Part shown: piece after piece, positions 31,386 through 46,300 of the stretch
Position numbering within the stretch: position 1 is the stretch's first letter
Layout of the letters: each line of letters opens with the position of its first letter
DNA from: Plumapathes pennacea
Taxonomy: Eukaryota; Cnidaria; Anthozoa; Antipatharia; Myriopathidae
DNA length: 64,000 nucleotides
Direction of reading: 5' to 3'
Assembly (NCBI GenBank): GCA_964036295.1
Contig: OZ038471.1
Location: 1,713,001 to 1,777,000 of the forward strand
Position numbers and translations under genes: made by a program
The notes under the pieces: generated by a model
Seen by the model: only the letters and a program-made list of their open reading frames with translations
The model's database searches: none
What the model was told of the DNA's origin: nothing

Positions 31386-34300
31386 ATGAACATAAATGGA
31401 CAGGCAGTACTGCTTCTTCTGTTCTGTGAGTATTTTTCTTTTCTCTTTTAGTTTTTAGTAAGATTGTGTAAAATTAATGTTAATGGAGGCAGAATTAACT
31501 CCGTGTATATAGCCGGCTGATACTTCATTCTATAAAATTGTTATTGCCACCCTCATGAATCCCGCGTTGCAAACCCTGCAAATTGTACTTCAGTTTTCGT
31601 CGTATGCACCAAAATAATTATAAACTTGGCGGTAAACGCTAGGAATTCCCGCTCCCGGCTGCTCAAATGAAAGTAAATTGCACTCAAGTTTCTGGCATTA
31701 TAAAGGCTTAAAAGCTCTCATGCTCACTTCTTGACTGCATATCCACATAGCTGTGGATAAGAGACTCTTTGCTGAAAGGCAAGCGACATTCAGAAATTTA
31801 CTTAGCTAGAATGTGTTTTGTATTTCAGATATCTTTTGGACGGTGAAAGCAGGAAAACGTATGTACAGTTCTTTACTTGCGATATAAGAAAAGAAAATTG
31901 GAATTATGTAGCTCCACCACTGTGTGAAACGTCGCAATTAGAAAAAATGTCAGTTGAAAACGTACCGGTAGATATACGTGTATCGGGGAATACTCCCTTA
32001 TCAAGGCATATAGGCATGTACTGCTCCAAAGGGTATCATTTTCAAGCATTTTATAGTCTGAAATAGAGAAGAGACTTTGTGTATTTGGTCTACTAGTGTA
32101 GCACGTTTTGCTGAATTTTGGTATTGGTATACAGCTCTGAAAAGGGGAGGGAATTTCGGATATTTTGGTCTGAAATAAGGTAAGGAATATACTAGGCTAT
32201 AATAGAACCGGGCGGCACACTCCCACACAAAATTACTACGAAGAATACCCCCTCCCCCAACCGAGAAGGGCTTGTTCCCGTACAATAAGAATGCAGCACA
32301 ATTTTTTATTACCACTGTACAACCATGGAATTGATGTTTCTAGACTCTAAATAACGTGGGAGCATCCATCGCAGCTTTATCTACTGAGGATAAAAAAGGA
32401 GGCCTTGAAACTTAGTACTTCTGTTCAGCTGTCCGCCTTTAGTAAACAGTCAATTTCCGTAACTTCTCTCAACATTTGATCCTTCATGCGCGTTTGCTGC
32501 TGTTTTTGTTTTGCACTATGCTATGATACTTCCGAAATACGTTTTGTAAGTTCTGAGCTTATCGGGCTCTTCGTTTTAGTAACTTCTATGTTCGTATTTC
32601 TAAGTTTATCGGTTTTTATCAAACTAAGCCATTCGTCGTATTGCGTGTAGAGCACCGGGTTACCAATTGCGGGGTACAACACATCTGAACAAAACGCAAA
32701 AATGAGGGACATGCCACAGCCGTGTCGCTATGTGTCGTTACGTGACGTTATGCCTGTAGCATCAGTAAAAACTCAGAGTAGCCGGATGGGAAGAAATCCG
32801 TATCGGACTCCTTCGCCTTCTTTATCAGGTTTTGTGATGTCTTGACCACATTCTCTTGACCTTTCCATTAATTTTTGCATAGCCAGAGGAGCTCATGAGG
32901 TGCTCAAACTCGCAACTCTGGAAAAAAAATCGAACTCTCTAATCGAATTTTGGCGTGGAGGGGGGACTCCCATCTTCTGGGTGAAAATGTGCAATCTACT
33001 ATCATGGTCGACCTAGGGGTTCATGGCAGTGCCTGGCTGAGGCGAGCGTTGATCGAGAAAATTTCGCATTTTGAAATGAAGTCTGTCAGGTCCCCATTCC
33101 TGGCCAATAGATTATTTCTCTGGCTCTCCACAAGTTACTATAGTTTAGGCAACTAACATCATAATAACTTTAAAAATTATCGAAATGCACGGCCAAGCAA
33201 AAATGGTGAGCTAAGGCAAGGGTTTGTTGATCAGATTAACGTTGTGCCCCCCTCCCCTCCCCTCGGGCTCCCATATATAAGTCATATAGGTATGCGCCGC
33301 CCCAAAGGGTATCATTTTCAGCATTTTTAGTCTGAAATAGGGTATAGATTTTGAGCCTTTGTATGGTCTGGAATAGGGTACAAGATTTTGATATTTGGTC
33401 TGAAATAAGGTCGAAAATTGCACATTTTGGTCTGAAATAGGGTGGAAAATTGCAAAGTTTGGTCTGATATAGGGTAAGGGTTTTCAGTCCCGAGCCGCAC
33501 ACTCCCACCCAAAACTTTGAGGAGTACCCCAACCCCGGGCGTTGTGCATGGACCCGCAAAGGATCATGTTTGGGGAGGATGATGTATAGATTAAAAATAT
33601 GTTGCCGGATGTGAGGTATCAGTTTGTATAAGTTCCGCACTCTGTTCTCTGTAGAATGCAGCTCTCCACTGGGACTGCAGGACGGCTCCATTCCAGACTC
33701 CGCCTTAACTGCCAGTAGTGCCGAGTCGTGCTGTCCTGCAAACCAAGCCCGTCTGAACAGCAGTGGGGGCTGGGAACCAGAACGGTGGTGGCGGTGGTGG
33801 GGCGCCTGGTTACAAGTGAATTTCACAAATGTGACCAATATAACAGCCACAGCAACTCAAGGTCATTCTCAGCACAACAATTGGACAAAGTCGTACTCGG
33901 TGTACTACAGCTTTGATGGAACACAGTTTCAGCCGTACCACCAACAGGTAGAGAAAAAATTCCGCATCTTCTTGTGCACGGCATCACGGTCCAGTTCAAT
34001 ATTCCACTAAAGTTCTTGTGAAATAATGCAATGTTTAAGCTCTTGAGCGCTATCACAGACAAGTACTCCTGAACAGTAGTTAATAAAATACAAATGGTCA
34101 CGAGTCGTTAACTTCTTAGCACTCCGGAAAAAGGGAAAGCGAGGGAGACTGGAACGAGCGCACACTGGCAGGTGATAACTAAACCTGTGTTCGGTTGTTC
34201 AAAACTCGATAACTTTTTCACTCCCAAGCTCAGGACACAAATTCTCCAAACCAAAAATTAAGAAGGTCCATGAGTGATGAAATGAGAATTGATATCTCAA

Positions 34301-37300
34301 TCAGCTTTTATTTAGTAAAGTATCAAATGCCACGTTCTGCATACTGTATAATACATATTTCTGGTGCCGGACTGAAATACTGAACATTGAAGTTGATCAC
34401 TCTTCATACCGGAAATTGAGAACACGATCACACCGCGACCTCACCAATATGGTTTGCGCTAGAACAAACGGCTTCTTGGCCGCCTTGATAAAAAATTCTT
34501 TGTTGGCCATGAGGTTAAGAGAAAGAACTTGAGTGGTTAATCTTGGGCTAGCTTTGAGTTGGCCGGGCATAGGTGATTATTCCCTTCAGTAGAGAATACC
34601 AGTTTAGCGAAGGTGTCTATTTTTTCAGGAGTTACACGGTAACACAGACGGTACCTCAGTCGTCAAGCAAGAGTTAGATCAGCCGATCACTGCTCGGTTT
34701 GTGCGGATTTATCCATTCATGAACGCCAGCTCATGGTATCATCCTGCATTGAGACTGGAGCTGTATGGATGTCTTGCTGGTCAGTAGACGCTGTTCTTAC
34801 ATTTATGAAACCCTCCAAATTATGCAAAATATTTCCCCTTAGTATAGGTATAATTTAGCTGCTTTAAATAACATTTAAACAAATCAGTTCTTCTGTAGTT
34901 TGGGATTTCAGTTTAGTTCATCGATGCATGCACTGCCTTTTTTGACAATGTACCGCACTAAATTCTCGAAAAACTGCTGAGGTTCAAACTTTGACTAATC
35001 GTCCTATACCCATACTACTTAGTAACTGGTAGATTAAAACGTTTTATAAGAATATAGGACATTTCTTTAATATTATACTAAACGCTTAGCAGGAGACACG
35101 GGATACTGTTTGGTGTTTCGACATAAGTATGCAGGTGTGATATAAAACTCAATTATTTCCCGACATGACTACCACTTAGTGGTGGTGGCAAACGGCAGTC
35201 ACCAATAACAGCCATCCAACGATTCTACATTTGTCTAATCTTTCTGAAGACTATTCTACCCGAACGAATACACATATTTATTTAGTTGGTGACCCCTATA
35301 TCACTGGTGAATCGTTATGAAACTCGACCAAGTTTTTAAGCGAAGTTCTCAGACTGTAGCCAAAGAGTATATAATCTAAATTTTACTGCAAACCAATTAG
35401 TGTAATCACAAGCGAGTTAAAACTTTGTGGGAAAGTATAAATCGGTCCGCAAAATTTACAGTGAGATGCTTGCAGATCAACCGTGTAAAGAAAACACCAG
35501 GCTACATATTGTTCATTTACCTGAAAGGAACTGCTCCTTTCATTTAACTCACGGCAAATAAAATCGCGTTGATTATAGTGTTTCATTCGATGATCAGCGT
35601 GAACACACTTCTTTTAAAAATTATTAAGAAAACGATTATACACAAAAAGCACGAACATGCAATATTCCAGAAAATAAAGGACCACTCAGAGTGTAAACCA
35701 GTAGGAAACCCAAGGCATTGCAGTAGATACCGGCGCAATGTTGTCGACGCAACCGCAAACATAAAGTGGAAGAACAGAGACACCACTACGTAGGGCATAC
35801 CCGATGTCTGAATGCGCTACTGAATACTAAAGGTTGGTTTCCACTTGTAAAGCAAGCGGTGAAATTTGTGAAGCAAGCGCAAGACAATAGTGAAACTTTT
35901 CCATTCCTTGCATTTGTGTTCCCGCTTGCTTTACAAGCCAGTTAGAACCAACCTTAGTTATTGCGGTTCAACAAACAGCCTTGACCTTTTTACTCTTCCT
36001 GTGTTACGGAGCAGATTTAGGGGGACTCGCTTCTGGTCTTGTTGACTTCTTTATTCGTGAATCACGACTGAGCTCTGGGGCTTCGAGACTAACGGAGAGC
36101 TCGGGCTCCAACTGAGTCACTCTGAATTCTACACTACAAACCAGCGGTTAAGTAAAAAAGTAAAAGTAAAGTGTCTTTATTTATACACGGTAAGTAATTC
36201 AGCAGAGCTGGTGGGGCCGTGTTTTAAACTCAACGTAAATCTGTTAAAAGTCCCAACTGGTCGAAGGCTAAACAGTTGGCTAATTACATAACGTGGCCGA
36301 GGATTTGAACGCGGGGCTACCGTGTTCCAGATTCAGTTAGTGCTCAGAGCGGGACTTGCCGGGACCGGGACCTCCAGATTTCAAGTCCGGCGCCCTAACC
36401 ACTCGGCCACGCTGCCTTGCATAGGGAGCACGTACAGCGGTTACAAACTTCCTTTTGGGTAAACAACTATTAAAATTAAATAGCAAAACCACGATGAGGT
36501 CAGAACGGAAAAGGGTGGAAAGAACTTCCGCGGCATTGGCGACTGTAAAGGCCCCTGAAGGTGTCTGTGCATCACGATGCCGTGCAAACACTTGGCAGCT
36601 TGCTCAAATCGTGCAGGTAAAGCTTACCGACAGGCACGTTTGTAGCGAACCTGGCGTTATGCCTTTCCTGTGGTTTGTGCTGCACACGCAAATGCTTCGC
36701 TGACCTCATTTATGAACTATGCTCCTAAAGGGCTATTGTAATCCTAAGTCCGAAGGTCAAGCTTGAGCTCTTCCCTTTGCACATACAAGTTTGCTCCAGG
36801 ATAGCCGAAATATTATTCTTTATAATAAACTTCCAAATTGTTCCGAATTGTCCCTTGACACCTGCATCAAAATGCAAATCTTGACTGACAAGTCTCGGTG
36901 TCTTCTATGCCTTTATTTCAGATTTCTCTCACGTTCCAGGAAATGTAAAAGGTAGGCACTGTATAGTGGCTGAAAGAAATGCCAAAGTTGTTAGGATAGA
37001 GAAAGTAACAGGAGAGTTATCGATTGAATCATGATTGTTTTTCAAATAAATACTTTGTTACTTTCTTTCAAAATAATCCTGACAGGAGATATCCCAGAAT
37101 AACAACACGGTAGTTGAGGGAACCTACGAAATCGCCACAAACAAAAGCATTCTTTATTCCTTGTTATTTTTTAAAGTTCTTGCATCTTCTCTAAAAGCCC
37201 TATTTACAAACGCTATTAACTTCAGATGACGCCATTTTGGATGACGTCATCGACTAGAATAAAGTCAGTTGGCTGGAACCCCCAAGATGTGCCTTATGTG

Positions 37301-40300
37301 TAGAAAATACATCAGGCTATCTACAAAAAGTAACATATCTTCAAGAATAATCCAAGCACCTGGCTCTCGCCTCTGCCCGTTAGTTGGGATCACATACCGT
37401 GGCTTAGTGCAAGCTGTGAAACCAATTACCAGAATTATTATGAATCGATATGGCTTCATGAAAGTTCATGAGGCTTCTAATCAAGGTAACGGAATCTGTT
37501 ACTTCCATTGTTTTATTCTTGTTACAGACTGTGCTGACCCATTAGGCATGGAAAACAAAACTATCCCGGACTCAGCCATCACAGCGTCAAGTTCTAAAAT
37601 TTCTGAGCGCACCGGTCCAGAGAGAGTGCGGCTTCATATGAAGGGAGAGACTATAAACGGCACGTGGTACTATGGAGGATGGGCACCAAAGAATAATGAC
37701 AAACTACAGTGGTTACAAATTAACCTGATAAACAGGTCAAACGTCACAGGGATAGCCACCCAGGGGGGACATCGCTTCTGGGTAAAACGTTACGTGCTCT
37801 CATACAGACTGGATGATGCAGAACAGTTTCATAAATATCGAAACGGCACGGTAAGAACATGGACGTCTGACGGAAACAGTTCAGTGTGGCTAATATTTCA
37901 TGCATAAATTATGAAAATACAATCAAGTTTCCATCCAGTCGCAAACAAATCCACTGATGGAATATTGAACTGGACCGTGACGCCGTGCAGGCTACAGAAA
38001 AAATACAAAACGTAATCAATATCAAAACAACAAAGTACAATTTTGGATGTATCTTTTTTTACGGACAGTGAAAATTTGACGGAGTATGAAAAATCATCTT
38101 CATTTTGTCATAATTGTTAAGTCCGAATTTTAAAAATATTTGTGTACCTGACACATTCAAGGTTCGCCAATCAGAATTACTATTGTTGCTATCAAAAACA
38201 TGAAAGTTTCCTGAGTGTTCGCTTGCTGTTATAAAATACAAAAACAATGTATCTATTTCTTCACGGAAAATTTTTACCCTTTTAGAGGTGACTTTGCAGG
38301 ACTCGGCACGTTTCAAATATGTTTTCGATGGCGTGTTTGTAATCCAGTGAGAATGCTGGTGCTTCTCATCCGACAAAGATATTTAGTCTAAAATGCTGTG
38401 CAGATGCGTTAATTCGTTCTTTGTTGCGTCATTACAGATTTTGATCGGGAATGCAGACAGGGACACAGTCGTGAGGAACAATCTGGAGCCACCGCTGACC
38501 GCGAAAACTGTCAGAATCAATCCGCAGGCGTGGTTTAACGACATTGTGATGAGAGTTGAACTGTACGGTTGTGCAGCAGGTTGGTGTAATTTTAACAACC
38601 AGCTAACACGACCAAACATAAACAAGGAACATAACCTTCACTACACAGACTATTAGCAATTTCTATTCACAAAACGTACAAGGGGTCCCAAATAAAGTTA
38701 ATGCGGACAGACCGGAATGTTAAAACTGAGCAGTATACGTCAGGAGTCAATAGTTACCGTAGTTTGTTGTCATGAAAGAAGCGAGAAGCTGATATTAAGT
38801 GAAACACCTTGGGCATCTCTAATACTAAAGAGCTTCAAGTGTAATGTGGAAAAAATTAACTACAAAGTAAATCTGCTCCGTTTACAACTGGAAATACTTG
38901 ACTGAAGGAAGTAAAAATTTATAATTGCTGCTACTCTAAGACCCTATGCAGGTTGCAACGTTACTAACAACGCGTAGGCCGTATTTGACTGCCCAAGGCA
39001 ATTTTCCCCAACACATTTGCATCTTTCCAACAAAACTGTTTCTCAAAACTGCATCTTTCCACAGACCAGCCACTGATTAACCCAACGAGTGTGCAGGCAC
39101 CTCAGTCAGCCGCTGAATCAAAACCAACTAACCCCACAACTACTGTATCAAAGTTGCAGTTTCGCAAATTCACCGAAACTCTCAAGAGTGCAGATCCCAG
39201 GAACAAGTCCTCTCTACAGGTCAGTAGTGAACCTAACCTATGTTGAGTTATAGAAAAAGGAGTTTGAAAGAACACTCGAGAAGTGCACAAATACTGACTC
39301 CGTCGCGTCGTGATCCTCCACACTTCTCTCGACGAGATAGTTCTTTCAAATTTCCAATATTGCTTCAATCTATAATAACTCAGCACGCACGCTATATTTC
39401 TTTACAGCAAACGCTTTTCAGATCGCAGAAAAAGGACAAATTTCATTGCTGTAACCAGCTATCATGAACACTAAACCTGCCAGTTTTGATCTAAATTAAC
39501 GTAAAATATAGATGCACTTTGCTTTAAAATATCATTCTTCCGTACTTAGCTTGTGGTGAATCTCATGGGGAATCTTACCAATAATGCTGCAGTACAAGAT
39601 GGTGCATCCGTTTTGTCAGTGTCTAAAGAGATCGAAGATTTCGCCCTCAAATATGCAAAGAATCATTTGAATAAAACCAACACGACAGTGACATTTCGCT
39701 TGGAAAAACTCGGTAAGTTTCCAGCAATTGTAAACTCAATTATAGTAAACTTACCTGAGGAGTGTCTGTAAACCAAGGACATGTACACTTTGATTCGTGC
39801 TAGCATCAATTATGCTTGGAGCACTGATAGAAATTAAATGAAAGCGAAGATTTGAATCACAATTCTTTATCTACTAGTCTTGCAGATCCACAAAGTTTCT
39901 CCAAACCTCAAGGGAACAATCACTGTACCCGCCCAGTCGAATGACACGGACGACCTGAAAGCTTTCATGAAACTGCCACCCGGTGTCTTCGGAAAGCAAA
40001 GTTGGTCTAATTAGTTGTTTTAATCTAATAAGATTCCTATTGCTCTCTTGAGTTCTAGGTTTTCATCAGACTATTTTAAATGTCTATACCCGGGACGTTT
40101 TCGTCAATACATACGCTGCAATAAACACCTCTAAACAATTCTACAACCCTAAAGTATCTTGTTTCTCTGGGTGTAAAATAGGATATAACCCCTTCTTCAC
40201 TTCACAGGCGCTTATGTGGTCAGCATTTTCTACAAGAACGTGAAGCGACTCTTCGGTCAAGGATTGGACAATTCACACAGGTGAGATATCACCGGATTAT

Positions 40301-43300
40301 GTCGCTGGCTTCACAGGTGTGATACCTCTGGTAGTAGACTGTAGAATCCAGGTCGTTTCCTCGGCGCCGGTCTGATGACATTTTTGTGTCAATCCTTCAT
40401 TCATTTATCAAAATAACGCATTCTTTTAGCCTCAGTTCGAACGTCATTGCGGTGGCTGTGGACGACAGTGCCAAACTTCAGAAGAAAGTGACGCTAGTGT
40501 TTAAGGATCTTGAGGTAAGAACATGCTTTAGTTTGTGTTACAGTTTAATTATCGGCACTAAATTCCCTTTCACAAGGACTTTTTCTCTGCATTTCATCTG
40601 ATATACGATTTTGCCATACCTTTGATGAAACTCAAAGAAAAAACTGCTTTAGTTACAAATAGAACATCATATACAGTCAACTCTCTCTAAGCGGACACCT
40701 CTCTAAGGTGAACAGCATTCAGATTTGGTCCTTACTGATTTTCACTTGTTTCTCTGTAACTGAACTCTCTCTATAACAGACACACCTCTCTAAGGCGGAC
40801 ACTAAATCTGGTCCCGAGGGTGTCCGCCTTAGAGAGAGTTCACTGTATTTCCTTTGACTAAGTGCCTTGGTTAGTTCGTACTGAGAGAAAACTCGTTCCC
40901 AGATGCCGGATCTCTTCCCACTTCGGTCCATTTTACGCCCATCCTGCAGGCACGTTTCTTTCCTGTATGCACCCCATTTGATAACATGGCTACACATCAT
41001 GCATGGTATTGAGCAGAGCAGAGCAGAGCTAATGAAATTGCGTTTTTACTCGCGCAGAACAACAAGAAGAACCCGACCTGTGTGTTCTGGAGGCCCCGTG
41101 AAGGGTAAGACTTTTCAAGGGGAGCGCTGCTGTTGACAGTTTGATGCAGGAAATAGTTGCTATGACTAATATCTACATAGAAGGACAAAACTAAGGGTGT
41201 TTTTTGCTTAAATATATATTTTACGTGAACATCAAATCTGTATAATGTGAGCTGGCTGGTTAAGTAATCTTTTTTTATAACTTTGCACATGTGGGGAAAG
41301 TCTTTTATGACCTTTAATCTCGTCCTATCATGATCTTTATTCAAACATGTAGAGCGAACTTAGCCCACATTATTTGTGTTGCCATGTTTTTGTTTTGTGT
41401 TTGTTCAACATGTAGGGGAGACACTGGAGGTGACTGGGTAGACGACGGATGTTCCTTGTCACCCAATCAAAGCGGCGGACGGCACGTGCAGTGTTCGTGT
41501 GATCACATGACAAATTTCGCAGTGTTAATGCAACAAGACGACGAATCTGAGGTAACGATAAATCATTCCAGTCAGTCCAGACATGTTTATCTGTTGCCAT
41601 TCCTGTCATTCCGTATTCTGCGTGTTTCGTTTTTCTGCTCTTTCAAAGTTCTAACTCCTAGAAGCGACTTTAAAATCAGTTTTATCCTTCAGTTTTTAGG
41701 GGTAAATTTTTCTTTTGATTTTAATCCTGAAAACGAGAACTAAGGCTTCGCCCACGACTCGACACAGGTTTGAGTTTATCTTTGAACAAAACCTTGTACT
41801 TTGCGTGCCACCAAAAAGTCGGGATAAACAATTTCGTTTTACCTATACTGGTTAGTTCAAGCGACCTTTGAACAAATGGGACCATCGGTGTAGTCATACA
41901 TACAGTATGGGAAAAACTTGACGGTTGATGGCTTGCTTATTTAAACTTTACCAGATGATTGGGACAACTTAAATTATGGCTTGAGAGTGAAAGAGAATTG
42001 TTGTCTTTTCTCTCTTTTCTCAGTCACTTATTAAATCAATTTAGTTCACTAATATCCCAGTAGCTTGTAAAATCCGAAATGTGTTAAACGTGGCCAAAGG
42101 AAAGGTTTTGTTTTCTCTTAGCCTTTACCTGAAATCCATGATCGCGTATTGACTGGCTTTACTTACGGAGGGATTGGAGTGTCCACACTCGGAAACGCCT
42201 GGTCAATCGTCACCATTTCTTTCTTCCTGTGAGTCAACTGCAAAAAGAAGACAACAAACAAACAAACAAACAAACACAGATTAAAAATTGTATGGATAAC
42301 ACAAGTCAATCAACACTGGGTAAGCATTTATAATGGAGAGCTCCTAAATCCAGAGTTACAGTAGAACCACGCTATTTCGAACTCTCAAGGGAAGCGAGAA
42401 ATAGTTCGAAATAGCGGGGAATCGAGATAGTGGGGTTCTACCAAGGGCAGTTTCTACCAAGCTCATTTCCAAAAGAATTCGGTTTCTGTTCGGGATAGCG
42501 GGGATTTTGAGATAACAGAGTTCGAGATAGCGGGGATTTCAAGATAACCGAGTTCGAGATAGCGGGGTTGTACTGTATGCTACCAACAAAATACAACAAC
42601 AGATGTCACTTTATCGGTCGTCAAGGGGAAGTCACGAGAAGTTTGATAATGCTACATTTCTCGACTGCTTTTTCGTTTCTTTCCACGAGGACTGAAGATT
42701 GAAGTGTTTTGTTCTTTTTAATTTTCAGTGGTCTTACAAAAGCAAAGGCACAAATACGCCTTGGTCTGGTGTTCAGTCTTTTCTTCGGTCAGAGTTTCTT
42801 CATAATGGGAATCGACGCCACACGTTACGAGGTGAGCTAGCTGTACTCCAATTATTTTGAAATTAACAGTAGAGACGACAGTAAGAGGCCAAAGAAAGAC
42901 TTGATAAATTCTGTCTTCTGGTGGTGAGTTTTTCAGCCTATCGCCTTTTTCTGTAACAAAATATTGGGGAGTAGTTACAGGCATTACAGCCATTTTTAGC
43001 GTTGTCTGTTATGCATTTAGTGATTTTCTGTTCACTCAGCCTGTTGGAGTTCTACAATCCTGGTCAAAAATGTTGGGACACTAGGACTAAGTCCTTTAAT
43101 TTTGAGTTTTTCGCACCACCCCCTCCCCCACTTCAATGTTGAATTGCGCATCATCCAGCCTGAACCAGCATTGATCGGGGGGAGGGGAGAGTGGGTGCCT
43201 TTGTTTGTCATTTCAGATTAGTCCTCCTTTGAGTTTAGTTGTCATTATATTTCAGATGGTCTGCTTTTCGTTTGCTGTTGTAATTGAGTACTTCTTGCTG

Positions 43301-46300
43301 GCCGCCTTTACCTGGATGTTCCTTGAAGGAGTTCAGGTGTATCAGCGTGTTACCAGCGTTTTCAAGAAAAAACCCAACATGCTGCTTTATCACGCTTTTG
43401 CCTGGGGTAAGATCACAAAACTTGAGGTTGGGAGAATCTGTACTTTGAGCTTGGGAATGTAAGGGTTATTTACTGCTGAAGCTTCCCTCTTAATTTCTGA
43501 ATGAGCCGCTATCCAGTTATGAAACTACATATAGTAGGCAAGATTAAGTTATGGAATGTTCGTAAACAGATTGAACACAGTGGCTCTTGCTTCATGCTTT
43601 GAATCGCTTTCCTTGATCCACAAGGTGTACCCCTTTGCCTGACGGCTGTACCAGTGGTCATCGCTGTGACTGCCGATGGCGGTATCCACACGTATGTGAA
43701 CGACAAAATGTAAGTTGAGTCAACCCAGTCGAAGTTTCTCGATCAGTTTACTGGCCTACAGTACCATTTTCTGGAGCCTAAAGACAACAACTTATTCAGT
43801 GATCTGTGTATTTTTGGTGTTACCGGCTTTATGTGTTGAACTCAGGAACACCGGCTATACTCGCAATTACCTTTGCATGTCGTTTGATCCGAGCTCAAGT
43901 CTGTTCCATCCGTTTGTTCATTCTACTTGTATGTCTGCATGTCTCTACTTCTTCTATTCAGTGTTGTTCATCTGACTTTTCTTCTCTGCCTATAGACAAC
44001 AACTTATTCAGTGATCTGTGTATTTTTGGTGTTACCGGCTTTATGTGTTGAACTCAGGAATACTATTCTCGCAATTACCTTTGCATGTCGCTTGATCCGA
44101 GCTCAAGTCTGTTCCATCCGTTTGTTCATTCTACTTGTATGTCTGCATGTCTCTGCTACTTCTATTCAGTGTTGTTCATCTGACTTTTCTTGTGCCAAAA
44201 TTCCTGTCGGTTTTTCTTATTCACCGACGGACTGGCACATCATTTTGCTTCGTTTCGAACTTCCGCATTGTTGTCCAGTCACCATGCCTTTCTTCCTGTT
44301 TTTACCATACTTCTGTTTGATTAACTTTGCAATCAATGTCTTAAATGTCTTCATGGCCAAACAGCTGCTGGGTTCGACCTGGGAGTGTCGCTTACTGGAC
44401 TTTCATTGGGTTCGTCTCCCTCATCACCCTGGTAACGTATTATGATATTTATTTAGATTCAGAGACCAAATTATTTTTTGGTCTCTGAATCCAACTTAAA
44501 TGCAAAAAGTAGGATCTTGAGGTAGTAACTGATAGTAATCTGCCCTTTGAATTTGAAAATAAGTTTTAATCTTGGAGAAATTATCAGTCAAAGTTGGAGT
44601 TAGTTAAGGTTAGTCCCAGGCTCCTAGGGTTTTAAACTAAAAATTTTTTGGTCTCTCTATATTTTTGTTCTTTGTTTTTTTGCATTACAGGCAGGTAAAA
44701 CGAGGGCACATTGCGGCGGCAATCGATGTTTTCAGGGTGGCAAAACGCGCGGCAGCATTGTTGCGCTAAGTGCGGACAATAAAATGTGTCTGAAGTTTTT
44801 CAAAAACATCTTTTGTGTCTAGGACAAAAGTCTGTGTCCATAACAGATGTTTAGGTCTCTAGGCTTTCTAAATTTTTAATTAAGCAGAATATTATATTCG
44901 CAGATGAATTGCTGCGTCTTTGGTCGAGCACTGCGGGTATTAATCCGAAGAAAGCGAACCAACAACAACACCTCTCCTGCCATTGACAACTTGAAGTAAG
45001 TAACAAAGCACTTCATCCGTAAAAATAATGGTCAACGAAATCATAAATAATAGGGCAAGTTGTACAGTCCATCGCATTATTTTTGAAGAATGTTATTAGA
45101 TGTTATTATAATATTATTAGAAAGTTGCTATAAAATCTGTACGAGGTCCTCAACTTCCGGGTTTATGTCACGAAATAGCAACTATTTAATTGTTGTAGCG
45201 GTGAAGGAGTCGAGGACAACTGCAGTGAGGCTGCATGTTGCACTTTGCTTGTTTATCTCTTTTGGTAAAAGTACAATCAATCAGTTATAAAACTTGATTT
45301 TGACAACCTCTGTGTGGAGTGATCTTACTATTGTACCCCAGACGAAGGAACTTCACGCGTAAAAGAATGTCCCTTCCTAATAATCTTTAATTCCTTCAGA
45401 GTTGCTGGGATTTAGTTTGCATCAAACTAACTTTAAGTTGTTGGTTGATTTTTAGGAAGACCGCCCGCACCTGTCTTTTCCTCTTTCCCTTGCTGGGTCT
45501 GACCTGGATCATCGGCTTTGTGACTTTGCCCTTGGACCACGTTGTACCAAAATACCTTTTCGTGATTCTCAACGCTGTCCAGGTGAGTTAGAGAGTTCCG
45601 AATCTCAACTGACGCTCTTGCATTTAATCTCGATGCGGTTTCTCAATGCACAATTAGGATATAGCAATTCTGGTCGTTCTTTTTAGAGTTGCCCTATACT
45701 GTGAAAGTATCGTCAACAACGACTTACTTCCACGTTTTCAGCTGGAACAAGCTTTTTAATCCATCCTCGAACAAAACCCTGCAGTTTATTGCCAGAGTGG
45801 TCGAGAGAAAGAATTTCGTTAATCCCGGATTACCTTAATCGGCTTTCGAACAACCGGGCCCACCGGTAAAGTGAACGAATTCCGAATACAGTACCTTAAA
45901 CATAGTGTTTTGATCATTTGAAATTAAACTTGTTAGGTTGATAAAAGTTTGGTGTCGTGCAGAATGTAGATCTTGGTTGAAAGAAGTAAGTACTTCTTTT
46001 TGTTCTTCCAGGGAATGCTCATTTACGTGTTCAACACTTGGAAATGGGACGAGGTCAGCAGTTTTTGTGGCAATTTTTAGTTTTTAACTCAGGCACTTTG
46101 TTATAGTTTGTAAAAATATAAAATATAAAATAGTAATGATAAAATTACGTAAAATAGAGTAGTTTAATTTCTCTGTTGGGTAGCACTCACGGCAGAGTTA
46201 TGTAATTAAACAATAAATGCGTGCATGGTAGATAAGTAAATACAAAACAAACAAACAAACAAACATATATGTCAACAAACAGCAGAAACACAAAAACCGA

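Noticed and set aside
31362..31388. Upstream in-frame ATG (MSNDTELT) as the start of copy B
   Set aside because: The same frame is closed by stop codons in A and C, and the signal peptide is better placed when starting at MNINGQA.
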